From positions 1 through 23,484 of the forward strand of contig CAMIOS010000035.1 in NCBI GenBank assembly GCA_946222995.1: a stretch of DNA of 23,484 nt, written 5' to 3'. The translations under genes and the position numbers were made by a program. This document shows, piece by piece, positions 1 through 7,605 of this stretch (positions are counted from its first letter, which is position 1; each line of letters opens with the position of its first letter). The notes beneath the pieces are model-generated. The model searched no databases, was not told the DNA's origin, and saw only the letters and a list, made by a program, of their open reading frames with translations. Origin of the DNA: an uncultured Enhydrobacter sp. Lineage in GTDB: Bacteria > Pseudomonadota > Gammaproteobacteria > Pseudomonadales > Moraxellaceae.

Positions 1-54
1 GCAACTAGCGGCACTACAGCTACTTCTGGTACAACTGCAACTAGCGGCACTACA
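1..54 (+). repeat. In-frame 18-bp tandem repeat (ATSGTT x3)
   Basis: Three consecutive 18-bp units encode Ala-Thr-Ser-Gly-Thr-Thr. Units 1 and 3 are identical at DNA level and unit 2 uses synonymous codons, so the higher-order unit is 36 bp. The tract is cut by the window edge and may be longer. The unit is a multiple of three, so copy-number changes would alter linker length without breaking the frame. Confidence 0.85.
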
Positions 55-1422
55 GGGAATAAAACAGACACTTCTGGTGTAGGTGATGTAACTCAAAACC
101 CAGTTATCAATGGTGTAGAGATTTCTAAAGTACCATCAGTTGTTGGTCAAAACTATAACCGAAATGCTCGTTCTAACTTTGACTATAAGGCTAACGTTAA
201 TGGAGCCAATAACAGTCAGCCTATCGCTTTAGCTGAAAAAACACTTCAAGATAAAGATATGAAAAATATCGTCTTAGGTCGTGAAGTTTTCAATGACCAA
301 GTAGTTGATGTAAGTCGCTATGCAGGCAAAATCAATGGTGACGAAGCTGCTGCTCAACAATATGGTACTATTTCTTACACTGATAATACTAGAACTACTA
401 CTGCGCCAAAAGTCATTACTGTTGATACTACGCCATTACAACAACGTAATGACACAGAGCTAGCAGCTTCTAATACTTATTTAGTTAAACCAGATGATAA
501 GGCAGGTTTATACTATCAATCATCAACTTCGAGCCCATTTGCTCTATCTGCTATAGATGCTACAAATGTAGAAACATCTGGTGACAACACAGATACTCGT
601 ATTTTCGGTGCTAAGTTTAAAGACTTTACTAATGCAGCTGCTCAAAACTCATACCGTGCTGTGTCTTCGACCAATGATGCAAATGGTGCTATGACTTATG
701 CAAACACTGCTAAATTTGATCAAATCAAGTTAGACAATGTACAATATGGTCGTGTAAGTGCGAATATTGATGCGTTAGATCCTGCAACTGTTGGTGGTCA
801 AGTAGCTAAAGGGCAGCAATTTGTTGGTACTGAATCACGTCCATTTAATGCTCCAGATGCAGTTAATACTTACTTCTATCGCGGTTTAAATGAAACTACT
901 TTAGCTCAAATGGCTGCGTTACCAAAAAATGATGTTTATAACTATTATGGTCATGCATTAACTTATGGTCTAAATGGTGGCACATCAGCGATGGCTGATG
1001 CCAATTCTAACTCGGTAGGTGATAGTCAAACTGTTACAAAATTGGGTGATTTCGTAGCGGCACAATATAACGTTGGTAACAAAAAAGTAGTTGGTAATAT
1101 CTATGATGTTAAGTTTACCAATGGCGCGAATGGTGTACAAAATCCATTAGTAACTTTCTCTGGTGATGTTACTGGAAATACTGTAGTAGGTACCTCTACA
1201 TTAACTAATAATGTAACCTCTGCTATTACTGATAGAAATGGTGCATTTAAAGCATCGTTCTATGGTGATAAGGCACAAGAAATGGGTGGTGCTGTAAATT
1301 CACTTGAAGGGGAAAAATATGGTTCTTCTTCATGGGGTGGCGTATTTGGTGCGAAACGTGATATCGTTGCGCCGCCTGCTCCTGTAGATACAAGCGGTAA
1401 CATTGCATCTAACCAACGTTAA
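1..1422 (+). CDS. Slam-dependent surface lipoprotein, TbpB-like C-terminal barrel (5' end outside window)
   Basis: The frame is open from base 1 with no stop, so this is the last 473 residues of a longer protein whose signal peptide is not visible. An internal ATG at 259 is not a credible start because coding character continues upstream. The first 18 residues are three ATSGTT repeats, a flexible Thr/Ser/Gly linker. The C-terminal part, about residues 355-455, alternates Gly/Asn turns with hydrophobic strands (VVGNIYDVKF, AFKASFYGDKAQEMGGAV) and ends in WGGVFGAKRD. That ending is the signature of the 8-stranded barrel of TbpB/hemophilin-type Slam substrates. A 19-residue Ala/Pro/Ser tail follows the barrel, which is unusual. 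The adjacent downstream gene encodes Slam, the matching translocator. Inference: an exported, probably surface-anchored ligand-binding protein; the ligand (haem, iron protein or other) cannot be read from the sequence. Confidence 0.75.
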   Translation, partial: ATSGTTATSGTTATSGTTGNKTDTSGVGDVTQNPVINGVEISKVPSVVGQNYNRNARSNFDYKANVNGANNSQPIALAEKTLQDKDMKNIVLGREVFNDQVVDVSRYAGKINGDEAAAQQYGTISYTDNTRTTTAPKVITVDTTPLQQRNDTELAASNTYLVKPDDKAGLYYQSSTSSPFALSAIDATNVETSGDNTDTRIFGAKFKDFTNAAAQNSYRAVSSTNDANGAMTYANTAKFDQIKLDNVQYGRVSANIDALDPATVGGQVAKGQQFVGTESRPFNAPDAVNTYFYRGLNETTLAQMAALPKNDVYNYYGHALTYGLNGGTSAMADANSNSVGDSQTVTKLGDFVAAQYNVGNKKVVGNIYDVKFTNGANGVQNPLVTFSGDVTGNTVVGTSTLTNNVTSAITDRNGAFKASFYGDKAQEMGGAVNSLEGEKYGSSSWGGVFGAKRDIVAPPAPVDTSGNIASNQR

Positions 1423-1442
1423 TTAATTTTAATATTTTAAAT

Positions 1443-1475
1443 AAAAAAAACGGCTACTAAGTTAGCCGTTTTTTT
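1443..1475 (+). terminator. Rho-independent terminator after the surface lipoprotein gene
   Basis: The stem CGGCTA (1451-1456) pairs with TAGCCG (1463-1468) across a 6-nt loop. It is extended by an A7 run on the left and a T7 run on the right (1469-1475). It starts about 20 bases after the stop codon, so the lipoprotein and slam genes are probably separate transcripts or only partly read through. Confidence 0.85.
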
Positions 1476-1540
1476 ATTACTCAAAACTTAATATGAATAA
1501 AGATTTTGTAATAAAGTAGTTTTTATTTTATATAGATTGT

Positions 1541-1546
1541 TATAAT
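1541..1546 (+). promoter_or_regulatory. Candidate -10 box for slam
   Basis: A perfect TATAAT lies 46 bases before the slam start and after the preceding terminator. No good -35 hexamer is seen at 16-18 bp upstream; the surrounding DNA is very AT-rich. No convincing Fur box was found here. Confidence 0.35.
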
Positions 1547-1591
1547 GCATCACACAAAGTTCATACCTTTTATTGGTTAATAGGTCTATAT

Positions 1592-3067
1592 ATGCTTACC
1601 CTCATTCCGTCAATCGTTGCACTAAAAAAGCCAAATTATTTATTTTTAACACTATTAGTAGTATTACCTATAAATGGCTATGCTGAAGAAGCTAAAAATA
1701 GTACACAGCTTGATACACAACAAGTTAATGCCAACTTAACTGATATAGCTTCACAGCCAACTAAAGTAATGAGTAAAGAAGAATCTATCGAGTATTTAAG
1801 AAAGCATCCTGCAGAACTAGAAGCAACGCTCTCACAACTGATTTTGCGTCAAGATGCCCAAAGTCTAAAAGAACTAATACCAGTTTATGCGCAATATCCA
1901 AAGCGGGATGACTCACTTATTGACTGGGGTAATGCTATTATTGCTCTAAAAGAAGGTCGAATTAATGATGCGATACAAGGTTATCGTAAGGTCAACGCTG
2001 TATTACCTAATATTAAATCGTTGCGTTTCCAGTTAGCGTTTGCACTTTATCAGGATAAGCAGTATAAAGCGGCAAAAAATGAACTTGAAAAACTTCGCAG
2101 TGTGGTAACCAATCAAGCAGATATTGAGGGTATTAATAAACTTATCAATACAATTGATAATCAAGACAGATGGACATACGACTTTAATTTAAGTTTTTTA
2201 GATGATAAAAATTTAACTAATGCACCGCCTGTTGGTACAAGTATTAAAGATGGCACTTTAGTATATAGACAGCCCCACGAAGAAGGTCAAGGGATCGGCT
2301 ATTCAGTGGGTGCCAATAAAAAATGGGCAATTGATGATCGTTATTTCACCAGTCTGCACCTTGGGGCGTTTGGTAAAAACTATTGGGATAATAAAAAATT
2401 TAATGAAGTATATGGCAATATTGGTGCGGGGGTAGGTTATCAAAATGCGATGACAGAGGTGGAGCTTTATCCGTCATTTACCCAAGGCTGGTATGGTGGC
2501 GGTAATAACCGCAAAAATGGTAATGACGATTTGGAACGTTATTCAGAAAATAAAGCCATGAACTTATCGGTTAATCATTGGCTTAATCCTAAAACGCTTT
2601 ATCAAAATTATTCACAATACGGCAGAGTACGTTATGAAGGTAACGATGACGTGAATAATATGAACACCTCACTATTTTCCAATACGTTAGTTTATTTACC
2701 TAAACAAACGCGCTCATTTTGGGGGGGATTAGACTATCTAAAAGCTGATAATACCGAAGGTTATGATGGAGATTCCTATGACCGTTGGGGAGTTAGATTG
2801 GGTTGGTCAGAAGCATGGGGACGAGGTATTTCTACTCGACTTAATTTAGGCTATGCGCAAAGAAACTATGACGCACCACAAGATTTTATTGATATCAAAC
2901 GTGAAAATAAAGAGTATGATTTGGGCGTCAGTCTATGGAAGCGTGACTTTACCTTATTTAAGCTCACACCACGTTTAACTTGGAATTATCATAAAGTCAC
3001 GAGTAATAGTGCATTTGAAGAATACTCAAAGAACAACGTTAACTTAGAGCTGACACAAACCTTCTAA
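1592..3067 (+). CDS. Slam (surface lipoprotein assembly modulator), outer-membrane translocator
   Basis: The 491-residue length is typical of the Slam/DUF560 family. It has an N-terminal signal peptide (KKPNYLFLTLLVVLPINGYA, cleavage after about residue 31), a periplasmic TPR-like helical domain (about 65-190, e.g. ALYQDKQYKAAKNELEKL), and a C-terminal region rich in alternating aromatic strands (about 195-491) ending in Phe (LELTQTF), as for outer-membrane barrels. Slam proteins move surface lipoproteins, or their secreted relatives, across the outer membrane, usually with the cargo gene next door. Here the cargo is immediately upstream. The start has only a weak AGG ribosome-binding site, but it is the only Met ahead of the signal peptide. 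Subtype (Slam1 or Slam2) cannot be assigned from the sequence alone. Confidence 0.85.
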   Translation: MLTLIPSIVALKKPNYLFLTLLVVLPINGYAEEAKNSTQLDTQQVNANLTDIASQPTKVMSKEESIEYLRKHPAELEATLSQLILRQDAQSLKELIPVYAQYPKRDDSLIDWGNAIIALKEGRINDAIQGYRKVNAVLPNIKSLRFQLAFALYQDKQYKAAKNELEKLRSVVTNQADIEGINKLINTIDNQDRWTYDFNLSFLDDKNLTNAPPVGTSIKDGTLVYRQPHEEGQGIGYSVGANKKWAIDDRYFTSLHLGAFGKNYWDNKKFNEVYGNIGAGVGYQNAMTEVELYPSFTQGWYGGGNNRKNGNDDLERYSENKAMNLSVNHWLNPKTLYQNYSQYGRVRYEGNDDVNNMNTSLFSNTLVYLPKQTRSFWGGLDYLKADNTEGYDGDSYDRWGVRLGWSEAWGRGISTRLNLGYAQRNYDAPQDFIDIKRENKEYDLGVSLWKRDFTLFKLTPRLTWNYHKVTSNSAFEEYSKNNVNLELTQTF

Positions 3068-3091
3068 TTGTTCTAAAATGGATATTTCACT

Positions 3092-3122
3092 AAAATGGGC
3101 GTTTTATAACGCTCATTTTTTT
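3092..3122 (+). terminator. Terminator between slam and lolC
   Basis: AATGGGCGTT (3094-3103) pairs with AACGCTCATT (3108-3117), with one G-U pair, over a TTAT loop, and is followed by a T run to 3122. The T run ends one base before the AGGAA ribosome-binding site of the next gene. It should insulate lolC from slam unless readthrough occurs. Confidence 0.8.
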
Positions 3123-3133
3123 AGGAAATTTTT

Positions 3134-4372
3134 ATGTTCCGTCCTACAGCGGTCTATATCGGACTTCGTAATGTATTTACCAAAACCAATAACACATTTA
3201 TCTCATTTATTGCATGGATCTCAATGTTAGGGATGATATTGGGAATAACTGTGCTGATTGTCGTTATGTCCGTCATGAACGGTTTTGAAACTCAAATGAA
3301 AGTTAAAGTGCTAGGTTTTGTGCCGCATGCCGTAGTTATATCGCCAGAGCGGATTGCCAACTGGCAATCTTTGGCAAACCAAATAACCTCACAGGATGCC
3401 AATATCCAAGCAGTTGCTCCTTTTAATCGCAGTCAAGCCATGGTCAGTGTGCCAAATGGACAAATGATCAGTGTGCTTTTGACAGGTGTGATACCGCAAT
3501 ATGAAAAACAAGTTTCTGTACTGCCAACACAGATGATTGCTGGTAGCCTAGATAGCCTTGCAGGACAGCGTAACCATATTATTCTAGGCAAAAAAATGGC
3601 AGAATTGCTCCAACTGACGGTCGGCGACACGGTGACCATCATATTACCCGAAGCGAGTAATAATGCCGCAGGTATTATGCCAAGATATCAACAATTGACT
3701 ATCACAGGGATTTTTCAGATGACCCCCGATGCTGAGAAATTGCTTGCATATGTACCCATGGAGACGCTAAACCAAATCTTACACCAATCGACTGGCGCAC
3801 AGGGGCTACGTTTTAAGCTAAATAATATTTTTTTAGCCCCCCTAACTGCCCAACATGCCTCACAAGCCAAAGTGGGTCTGATATCTCAAAACTGGACAAT
3901 GACCAATGGTGATATGTTTAACGTTATCCGTATGCAAAAAGCGATGGTGTCACTTATTTTAGCCTTAATTATTTTAGTCGCTGCATTTAATTTAGTTTCT
4001 ACCCTGATTATGGTAGTAACTGAAAAAAAAGCAGAAATCGCTATTCTAAAAACAATGGGGGCATCAAGCGGGCTAATTGTTCGCATTTTTATGGTGCAAG
4101 GTACAGTGATTTCGCTGGTAGGAACCTTGCTGGGCGGCTTATTAGGCACACTGTTGGCTTTTAATATTGGACGATTGTCTGCTTGGGTAAATACAACGTT
4201 TTCATTGGATTTATTTGCAAATTATTATGTCACTGAATTGCCATCTAGTCCAAGAGGTCTAGAAATTCTTGGCGTGATGGCAGCGAGTATGGTAATTGCT
4301 ATTTTGGCAACAATTTATCCTGCGTTACGAGCAGCTAACACACAGCCCATTACAGGACTTAATTCTGAATAG
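3134..4372 (+). CDS. lolC: Lipoprotein-releasing ABC transporter permease, LolC/LolE family
   Basis: The 412 residues match the normal family length. TM helix 1 lies at about 20-46 (ISFIAWISMLGMILGITVLI) and is followed by the family motif VMSVMNGFETQMK. A large periplasmic domain (about 50-270) precedes three C-terminal TM segments (about 270-300, 315-345, 375-395), with the EKKAEIAILKTMGAS coupling motif. This permease works with the LolD ATPase to extract mature lipoproteins from the inner membrane and pass them to LolA. The start is supported by AGGAA 6-7 bases upstream. No lolD or second permease follows; the next gene is convergent. Whether it is LolC, LolE or a LolF-type hybrid cannot be decided without an alignment. 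The terminal sequence PITGLNSE departs from the more common DPxxxLxxE-like ending. Confidence 0.88.
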   Translation: MFRPTAVYIGLRNVFTKTNNTFISFIAWISMLGMILGITVLIVVMSVMNGFETQMKVKVLGFVPHAVVISPERIANWQSLANQITSQDANIQAVAPFNRSQAMVSVPNGQMISVLLTGVIPQYEKQVSVLPTQMIAGSLDSLAGQRNHIILGKKMAELLQLTVGDTVTIILPEASNNAAGIMPRYQQLTITGIFQMTPDAEKLLAYVPMETLNQILHQSTGAQGLRFKLNNIFLAPLTAQHASQAKVGLISQNWTMTNGDMFNVIRMQKAMVSLILALIILVAAFNLVSTLIMVVTEKKAEIAILKTMGASSGLIVRIFMVQGTVISLVGTLLGGLLGTLLAFNIGRLSAWVNTTFSLDLFANYYVTELPSSPRGLEILGVMAASMVIAILATIYPALRAANTQPITGLNSE

Positions 4373-4407
4373 TATAGCAGTAACTAATAGTATTCGTATA
4401 AAACCCC

Positions 4408-4426
4408 ATAGTAGCTATGCTACTGT
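4408..4426. terminator. Weak hairpin between convergent lolC and alcohol dehydrogenase genes
   Basis: ATAGTAGC pairs with GCTACTGT (one G-U) around a TAT loop, between the two stop codons. There is only a short T stretch on the + side and none on the other, so terminator function is tentative. Confidence 0.35.
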
Positions 4427-4445
4427 TTGCGCATATTTACGGCTA

Positions 4446-5627
4446 TTAACCAAACGCCTTTGCTACCAATGCCGAAATATCATCTTTATCGGCCTCGGTG
4501 ACACTATAAAGAATTGAGCCATCATCCAAGGCTTTATCGATAATACTATTAAAATCGGCTTTTGTTACTTTACCTGTTTCAGACAATGTACGAGCCAAGC
4601 CAGTTTTGGCATGTAGTTTATCTTTGAGCTGGTTAATGGCTTCGATGACCTTATCTGCTCTTTGGGCAGAAGGCGTATTGGCATATATTTGTGCACCCGC
4701 CAAAGGCAACAATAACTCGCCAATGGTATTATCAAGCTTTTGCTTATTAAACGCTAATACAAAGGGGAGATAAATACTCATACATTGCCCATGTGGCAAC
4801 CCGCAAACTGCCCCCGTGGCGTGACCAACGCTGTGCACCAGCCCTACCATTGAGTTAGAGAATGCAATGCCTGCCATCGTGGATGCCTGAGCCAACGCCA
4901 AGCGTTTTTCACTGTCATTAGGGTTATCTATTACCACCATTAAGTTTTCACTAATTAAACGAATAGCACAGAAGGCATAGGCATCGGACATTGGATTTTT
5001 TGCCAAGCCCAAATACGCCTCAATTGCATGGGTCAGCGCATCCATGGCGGTCATGGCGGTGATTTTGGGCGGTAGTGACTGGGTCATGCGAGGGTCGAGT
5101 AGGGCAACATTGGGCAATAGATAGTGCGATAAAAAGGACACTTTGGTATGGCTGCTCTCGTCACTAATCACTGCCACGCTGGTCACTTCCGAGCCTGTCC
5201 CTGCGGTGGTGGGGATAATAATCAGCGGTTTTAAGGGGCGATTTAGCTTATGGGCTCCAGCAAAGGGACGTAAATCATCGGCGTTTTCTGATGCTAAAAT
5301 ATTGGTCGCTTTGGCGGTATCAATTACCGAACCCCCCCCAATCGCAATAATAGCATCACAGCCATTGGTGTGATAACGTTTGGCAACCTCGCTCACCGTG
5401 GTGAAGCTTGAATCGGGTGGTACATCGTCATAGACATTCACGCTGATGTTCGACGCAGCCAGACTATTTAACACGATATCAAGTAAACCGGCAGATTTGA
5501 CGCCTTTATCGGTCAAAATTAGCGGATTTTTGGCATTGTATTGACCCAGTTCAAAGGCAAGATGGTCAAGGGCAGATAAGCCTGCCAAGATTTTCACAGG
5601 ACAAAAAAATTCGTAATAGCGGCTCAT
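4446..5627 (-). CDS. Iron-containing alcohol dehydrogenase
   Basis: A 393-residue group III (Fe-type) alcohol dehydrogenase, full length. It has the nucleotide-binding GGGSVIDTAK (97-106) and TTAGTGSEVT (about 140-149). The complete metal site is visible: Asp196 and His200 (DALTHAIEAY), His265 (VHSVGH) and His279 (LPHGQC), with the same 4- and 14-residue spacings as lactaldehyde reductase FucO. It oxidises or reduces a primary alcohol/aldehyde with NAD(P); the substrate is not predictable. A strong AAGGAAA ribosome-binding site precedes the ATG. The gene lies 15 bases behind the SCP2-like gene, so the two are almost certainly co-transcribed. Confidence 0.9.
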   Translation of the reverse strand: MSRYYEFFCPVKILAGLSALDHLAFELGQYNAKNPLILTDKGVKSAGLLDIVLNSLAASNISVNVYDDVPPDSSFTTVSEVAKRYHTNGCDAIIAIGGGSVIDTAKATNILASENADDLRPFAGAHKLNRPLKPLIIIPTTAGTGSEVTSVAVISDESSHTKVSFLSHYLLPNVALLDPRMTQSLPPKITAMTAMDALTHAIEAYLGLAKNPMSDAYAFCAIRLISENLMVVIDNPNDSEKRLALAQASTMAGIAFSNSMVGLVHSVGHATGAVCGLPHGQCMSIYLPFVLAFNKQKLDNTIGELLLPLAGAQIYANTPSAQRADKVIEAINQLKDKLHAKTGLARTLSETGKVTKADFNSIIDKALDDGSILYSVTEADKDDISALVAKAFG

Positions 5628-5642
5628 AAGATTTTCCTTAAT

Positions 5643-6218
5643 CTAGTGATGGGTAACAAGTGTTTTGGTAAGTGATAGATAAATACGGCTGGCCGTGATC
5701 AGTTTGGCAGACAGCGACAAATCTGGATAACGTTTTATGGCACGCTCGGCAATGACTTTTGGCAAAATGAGCGCTTGCAGTTGGTTTAAAATTCGCACAA
5801 AACGGGTGGCATAACCAATATCACCATCCACTGTCATCCGGTCATTGGCGAAGGCTTGGGTAGTACTTTCTTGAAAGCTCAATACCAGCATCGCCAGTTG
5901 TAAATGCTTAAAATACACAGTGACATCCGCATGTTCTTGCTGAATGACCTTTAAGATATGTTGGTCGGTGACTTGCACCACAAAACTGGCATAATTAGGC
6001 AAGACTTGCATTTTAATCGTTAGCCCTATTGGATAGCCTTGCAGTTCTTGGCGAATGGTTTTATCGTAATGACTGGCACTGACAAGCCCATTCGCGATAA
6101 TATAAAACATTGTTTGTGCATACTTGGTCTGCATTGAGAGAGAAAGTTTGCTGTTTTTATCTAAACTTTTATGCAGTTTAATATGATTGAGGCTCATTCC
6201 TGGCTTATTTTGTGGCAT
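5643..6218 (-). CDS. SCP2-like (sterol carrier fold) protein
   Basis: A 191-residue protein with no signal peptide or TM segment. The central part (about 55-150) resembles the SCP2 lipid-binding fold. Strands such as YPIGLTIKMQVLP and SFVVQVTD are followed by HADVTVYFKHLQLAMLVLS and the typical FANDRMTVDGDIGYATRFVRIL, comparable to the region of UbiJ/SCP2 proteins where a small residual-activity motif precedes the last helices. It is the first gene of a two-gene unit with the Fe-alcohol dehydrogenase. AAGGAAG lies upstream of its ATG. Inference: it may present or bind a hydrophobic substrate of the dehydrogenase. Domain assignment is by pattern only. Confidence 0.55.
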   Translation of the reverse strand: MPQNKPGMSLNHIKLHKSLDKNSKLSLSMQTKYAQTMFYIIANGLVSASHYDKTIRQELQGYPIGLTIKMQVLPNYASFVVQVTDQHILKVIQQEHADVTVYFKHLQLAMLVLSFQESTTQAFANDRMTVDGDIGYATRFVRILNQLQALILPKVIAERAIKRYPDLSLSAKLITASRIYLSLTKTLVTHH

Positions 6219-6242
6219 ACTTCTTCCTTGAGTATTTGCTTA

Positions 6243-6268
6243 ACTGGGTTTAACTACTGGGTTTGACT
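6243..6268. repeat. 13-bp tandem repeat upstream of the SCP2-like gene
   Basis: ACTGGGTTTAACT (6243-6255) is followed directly by ACTGGGTTTGACT (6256-6268), with one mismatch. It lies in the 5' untranslated leader predicted from the -10 box at 6286-6291. Confidence 0.8.
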
Positions 6269-6285
6269 GAGGCTTCTTCTAATCC

Positions 6286-6291
6286 ATTATA
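6286..6291 (-). promoter_or_regulatory. Candidate -10 box for the SCP2-like/alcohol dehydrogenase unit
   Basis: On the minus strand this reads TATAAT, about 68 bases before the SCP2-like start. The -35 is poor (a TTTTG-rich stretch 15-17 bp upstream), so the assignment rests mainly on the -10 and position. Confidence 0.4.
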
Positions 6292-6382
6292 CGTGTTTTA
6301 TCATACACAAAATTTTTTTTAAAGGCTATAGGCATGTTTGACAATATGGTTATAAAATGATAATACCGTCCATGCAAATAGC

Positions 6383-6411
6383 AAAAAAAGCCGACTATAA
6401 CAAATCGGCTT
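6383..6411 (-). terminator. Rho-independent terminator of dsbA
   Basis: On the minus strand AAGCCGA pairs with TCGGCTT over a 10-nt loop and runs into seven T residues. It begins about 29 bases after the dsbA stop codon and points the correct way. Confidence 0.85.
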
Positions 6412-6439
6412 GTAAATATTTGCGCTGGCAAGAGTAAAA

Positions 6440-7063
6440 TTATTTACCACCGCGCTCGGCACGCACTTTTTTCACCAAGTAGTCAATGACTTGTGGCACT
6501 TTGCCATCTTCGCCTTCAACCAAGTATTTGCCATCCACAACAATCGAAGGGGTACCTGCAATTTGATAGCGGCGAGCAGCATCATTTGAGCGAGCGATAC
6601 GGGTATTCACCGCAAATGAGTTATACATACTATTGAATTTATTGATATCAACGCCTTGAGAAGCATACCATTTACCGATAGAGGCTTGGTCAAATAATTT
6701 TTGACGGTCTTTTTGAATGGCATCAAACATGGCTTGGTGCGTTCTGCTTTGGTAGCCTAGCAACTGGGCAGCATAAAAGCCACGCGCGTTTTGCTCCCAA
6801 ACAGGATTCATGGCAGCAGGGGTCTGCATAAAGATAATATCAGCCGGCTTGGTTTTTGCCCATGCTTGCATGTAAGGTTCTAAGTTATAACAGTGTGGAC
6901 AACCATACCAAAAAAACTCACGTACAATAATTTTATCGCCTTCGATTTTTTCAGGATTTGCCAACACTTTGTAATCCTTGCCTGCCACATAATCTGTCGC
7001 TTGGGCAGATAAGGCAGTACAACCAACCGCTAATGCCAATGCTGAAAATGCTAATTTTTTCAT
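6440..7063 (-). CDS. dsbA: Thiol:disulfide interchange protein DsbA
   Basis: Periplasmic thiol oxidase that introduces disulfides into exported proteins. From the ATG at 7063 it is 207 residues: signal peptide (about 1-22, MKKLAFSALALAVGCTALSAQA), then a thioredoxin fold with the active site FFWYGCPHCYN (Cys55/Cys58, the DsbA-type CPHC) and the cis-proline segment AGTPSIVV. The frame extends to an ATG at 7093, but the shorter start has AAGGT seven bases upstream and gives a clean signal peptide, so it is preferred. It is monocistronic, with its own candidate promoter and terminator. Confidence 0.93.
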   Translation of the reverse strand: MKKLAFSALALAVGCTALSAQATDYVAGKDYKVLANPEKIEGDKIIVREFFWYGCPHCYNLEPYMQAWAKTKPADIIFMQTPAAMNPVWEQNARGFYAAQLLGYQSRTHQAMFDAIQKDRQKLFDQASIGKWYASQGVDINKFNSMYNSFAVNTRIARSNDAARRYQIAGTPSIVVDGKYLVEGEDGKVPQVIDYLVKKVRAERGGK

Positions 7064-7126
7064 AAAATTTACCTTAAACAAAATATAAATCAACCACTTA
7101 CCACGTGAATCAATGAAAAGTTGCTT

Positions 7127-7156
7127 ATGATACCTCTACCGAACCGAACGACTCAA
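7127..7156 (-). promoter_or_regulatory. Candidate dsbA promoter
   Basis: On the minus strand TTGAGT (7151-7156) and TATCAT (7127-7132) are 18 bp apart, placing transcription start about 55-60 bases before the dsbA ATG. Both hexamers are 4-5 of 6 matches to consensus. Confidence 0.45.
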
Positions 7157-7605
7157 TGCATACGATTGTGAGGGCTATACTATTTTAGACAGTATACTAG
7201 CATTAAATTGTGATTCTGCGTATGGTTAAATGAAGATCGACTAAAAAATTCTACAGCTTGGAAAAATTCTCGTAAGAATTTAGTTAATATTTCTTAATTT
7301 AAAAAAATTAAAGTTTAGCTTTATTAAATATAAAAACTTGGAAATACTATTACTGTGATTTGCTAAAAGGCTTAAATAAAATTAATAAGAATTTCTTATG
7401 CACAGTTGATCAAACTAACCTTGCAATTTGCTACATTATAAGAATAGAACACGCGATAACGATACGTTTTCATACAGTTGCTAACAGTATGTTAGCAAGA
7501 AACTGTTACAATAAATTCACTAACGATAATAATTAGATTATCAAATTTTGGATTAAAACCTGCACATAAATACAAATGCATATTTGAGGAAAATCGAGGT
7601 CAACT
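7157..7605. other. AT-rich spacer between dsbA and the metallopeptidase, rich in small dyads
   Basis: No gene is seen in this 449-bp stretch. It holds several inverted repeats. TATACT/AGTATA is at 7176-7196. AAATTCT/AGAATTT is at 7264-7281. A 15-nt palindrome at 7385-7399 has ATAAGAA arms around one T. TTGCTAAC/GTTAGCAA is at 7478-7498 and is extended by ACAG/CTGT after a 4-nt bulge. The divergent promoters for dsbA and the downstream metallopeptidase must lie here; no strong -35/-10 pair was found for the latter. Confidence 0.6.

Noticed and set aside
259..1422. Short version of the surface lipoprotein gene starting at ATG 259
   Set aside because: The same frame is open and clearly coding back to base 1, with no ribosome-binding site at 259.
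1480..1590. Fur box upstream of slam
   Set aside because: AT-rich with TATAAT, but no 19-bp GATAAT-type dyad.
4296..4517. Small + strand frame between lolC and the alcohol dehydrogenase
   Set aside because: Overlaps both real genes, no ribosome-binding site, no recognisable protein.
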